14,644 nucleotides of DNA from Methanosarcinales archaeon (GTDB lineage: Archaea; Halobacteriota; Methanosarcinia; Methanotrichales; Methanotrichaceae), in the NCBI GenBank assembly GCA_013415595.1, contig JAAEEW010000257.1, positions 1-14,644 of the forward strand, given 5' to 3'. The notes beneath the pieces are model-generated. The model saw only the letters and a program-made list of their open reading frames with translations. It was not told where the DNA came from and did not search any database. Below are positions 13,616 through 14,644 of the stretch, one piece after another (positions within the stretch are counted from its first letter, which is position 1; each line of letters opens with the position of its first letter). Made by a program: the position numbers and the translations under genes.

Positions 13616-14530
13616 CTATTCCTGGACGGCCAGCCCCATCTGCTCGGCGGTGATCAGGTAGAAGCTGGCCAGGCCGCGCCAGGGCTTCCACCGGGAAGCG
13701 ATCTCCCGGGCCTCTGCGCCGGTGATCCCGGCCCCCTGCCGGTAGTAGCGGGAGATGCACCTTCGCACCCCCAGGTCGTCTGCAGGAATGGAGTCAAAAC
13801 GCCTCATCCCCCGCACCATGGTCAGCTCCGCCGTCCATACCCCGATCCCCCGCATCCGGCTCAGCCGGGCGATGACCTCCCGGTCGTCCAGGGCCGCCAG
13901 GGATTCCAGGTCCAGGCGGCCCCGGGCTATCTCCCTGGAGACGCCGATGATGTACTCTCCTTTTCGCAGGGAAAGACCGCATCCCCGCAGGTCCTCCGGC
14001 CGGGCCGCGGCCAGGTCCCGGGGCTCGGGAAAGGCGTAATAGGTCTTGCCGTCCAGGGTCAGGGTCCGGCCAAAGGCCCGGACCAGGCGCATTTGCAGGT
14101 TTCGGGCCACCCGGATGGAGATCTGCTGCTCGACGATGGAGGTGATCAGGGCCTCGTAGACGGTGGGGGTGGTGGGGCTGTGCAAGCCCCGCATCTGACT
14201 GACCAGCCCGGACATGACCGGGTCGCGTTCCGCCACCTGGTAAAATGGCAGGAGGTCCAGGCCCATGTTCAACAGGCCCTCCACCCGGGCCCGGGCGGAG
14301 GGCAAGTCGGACTCCTGCAGCGGTCCGTCGGAGTGAAGCTCTGCCTGCAGCAGGGGACTGTCCACCGTGCCCCGGGAGTTGATGACGGCCAGCATCAGCT
14401 TTCCGCCCGACCGTATCAGCTGCCACAGCCGGCCGTCCTGGTATCTCTGGATCTGGGGGTCGCCCCCGGCAAATATGCTGGCGGAGAGGTGAAAGTCGAA
14501 GGGGGATGCAGGGCGAATGGCAATCTTCAT
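13616..14530 (-). CDS. AlkA-like DNA-3-methyladenine glycosylase (HhH-GPD superfamily)
   Basis: This is a 304-residue base-excision repair enzyme. The N-terminal domain (1-110) is the AlkA/OGG-type beta fold. The HhH-GPD domain begins near 120 (PTVYEALITSIVEQQIS, the conserved helix with the QQ pair). The helix-hairpin-helix is LSRMRGIGVWTAELTMVRGM (223-242). The catalytic aspartate is in PADDLGV; by comparison with AlkA the second, D252, is the likely nucleophile-activating residue. No lysine precedes it in the position used by bifunctional OGG/Nth enzymes, so a monofunctional alkyl-base glycosylase is expected. No C-terminal four-cysteine Fe-S motif is present, which argues against MutY/Nth types. 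ATG at 14530 follows GGAGGT (14546-14541) with a 10-base spacer. It stands alone, convergent with the U32 gene. Substrate range cannot be told from sequence. Confidence 0.9.
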   Translation of the reverse strand: MKIAIRPASPFDFHLSASIFAGGDPQIQRYQDGRLWQLIRSGGKLMLAVINSRGTVDSPLLQAELHSDGPLQESDLPSARARVEGLLNMGLDLLPFYQVAERDPVMSGLVSQMRGLHSPTTPTVYEALITSIVEQQISIRVARNLQMRLVRAFGRTLTLDGKTYYAFPEPRDLAAARPEDLRGCGLSLRKGEYIIGVSREIARGRLDLESLAALDDREVIARLSRMRGIGVWTAELTMVRGMRRFDSIPADDLGVRRCISRYYRQGAGITGAEAREIASRWKPWRGLASFYLITAEQMGLAVQE

Positions 14531-14644
14531 GGGAACTGGGACCTCCCCGGAAGGGCCATTTCACGCACCCGGACAAAAAAGTCGCCCCTTGACCGCCCCT
14601 CAGAGTGGCAGGCGTCCCCGGGGCTATGCCGGCCAGATCCGGGG
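14531..14644. other. Upstream region of the glycosylase gene at the window edge
   Basis: Besides the glycosylase Shine-Dalgarno, the only notable element is T6 on the minus strand (14580-14575) inside GACTTTTTTGTC. It could be the terminator of a minus-strand gene beyond the window or part of a promoter. No clear TATA box and no gene are seen. Confidence 0.3.

Noticed and set aside
1..14644. CRISPR array, insertion sequence, prophage, tRNA or rRNA genes
   Set aside because: No regularly spaced repeats, transposase motifs, terminal inverted repeats, phage genes or cloverleaf-like sequence were found on reading through. Intergenic gaps are all short.

Overview
This is a gene-dense, GC-rich stretch of an archaeal chromosome. 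The host is probably a methanogen of the Methanosarcinales, most likely Methanotrichaceae (Methanothrix/Methanosaeta-like). Evidence for Archaea is the KEOPS subunit Pcc1, an archease next to RtcB, a DUF166 protein and a DHH exonuclease of archaeal type. The serine--tRNA ligase is the rare type 2 form, which is essentially confined to methanogens. Genes are GC-rich, while promoters sit in short AT-rich islands with TATA-like boxes, as expected in Archaea. The genus is inferred from gene content and composition; no alignment was run.

Layout. (1) Positions 1-2936, + strand: a tight information-processing operon. It holds a DHH/RecJ-like nuclease cut by the window edge, then pcc1, then serS2, joined by 1- and 4-base overlaps. 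It ends in a hairpin-plus-T-tract terminator at about 2985-3016. (2) 3129-5253, +: an exported trypsin-like serine protease, followed 34 bases later by a radical SAM protein of the PflX/COG1313 type. (3) 5280-7914, +: archease, rtcB and a TrmJ-like SPOUT methyltransferase, an RNA ligation/modification cluster with its own TATA-like box. (4) 7911-8822: a very small minus-strand gene (about 46 residues) that shares its stop bases with the methyltransferase, diverging from a lipoprotein gene on the + strand. (5) 8887-10811, - strand: a DUF166 protein, and upstream of it a membrane protein with a secreted bactofilin-like beta-helix, each with its own promoter and separated by a hairpin terminator. 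(6) 10974-13517, +: a long U32-family protein with a DUF3656 domain. (7) 13616-14530, -: an AlkA-like DNA glycosylase, convergent with the U32 gene.

How the genes work together. The window is dominated by RNA and tRNA metabolism: tRNA charging (SerS2), t6A synthesis (Pcc1), exon ligation (archease and RtcB), probable 2'-O-methylation (TrmJ-like) and a possible RNA hydroxylase (U32/RlhA-like). DNA repair is represented by the DHH nuclease and the glycosylase. The cell-surface genes (protease, lipoprotein, beta-helix membrane protein) are separate units.

I see no CRISPR array, insertion sequence, prophage, tRNA or rRNA gene. Nothing here amounts to an obviously new multi-gene system. The best leads are the unannotated-size minus-strand gene, the large insertion inside the protease catalytic domain, the apparent use of TTG starts (two of them possibly leaderless), and two hairpin-type terminators in an archaeon.
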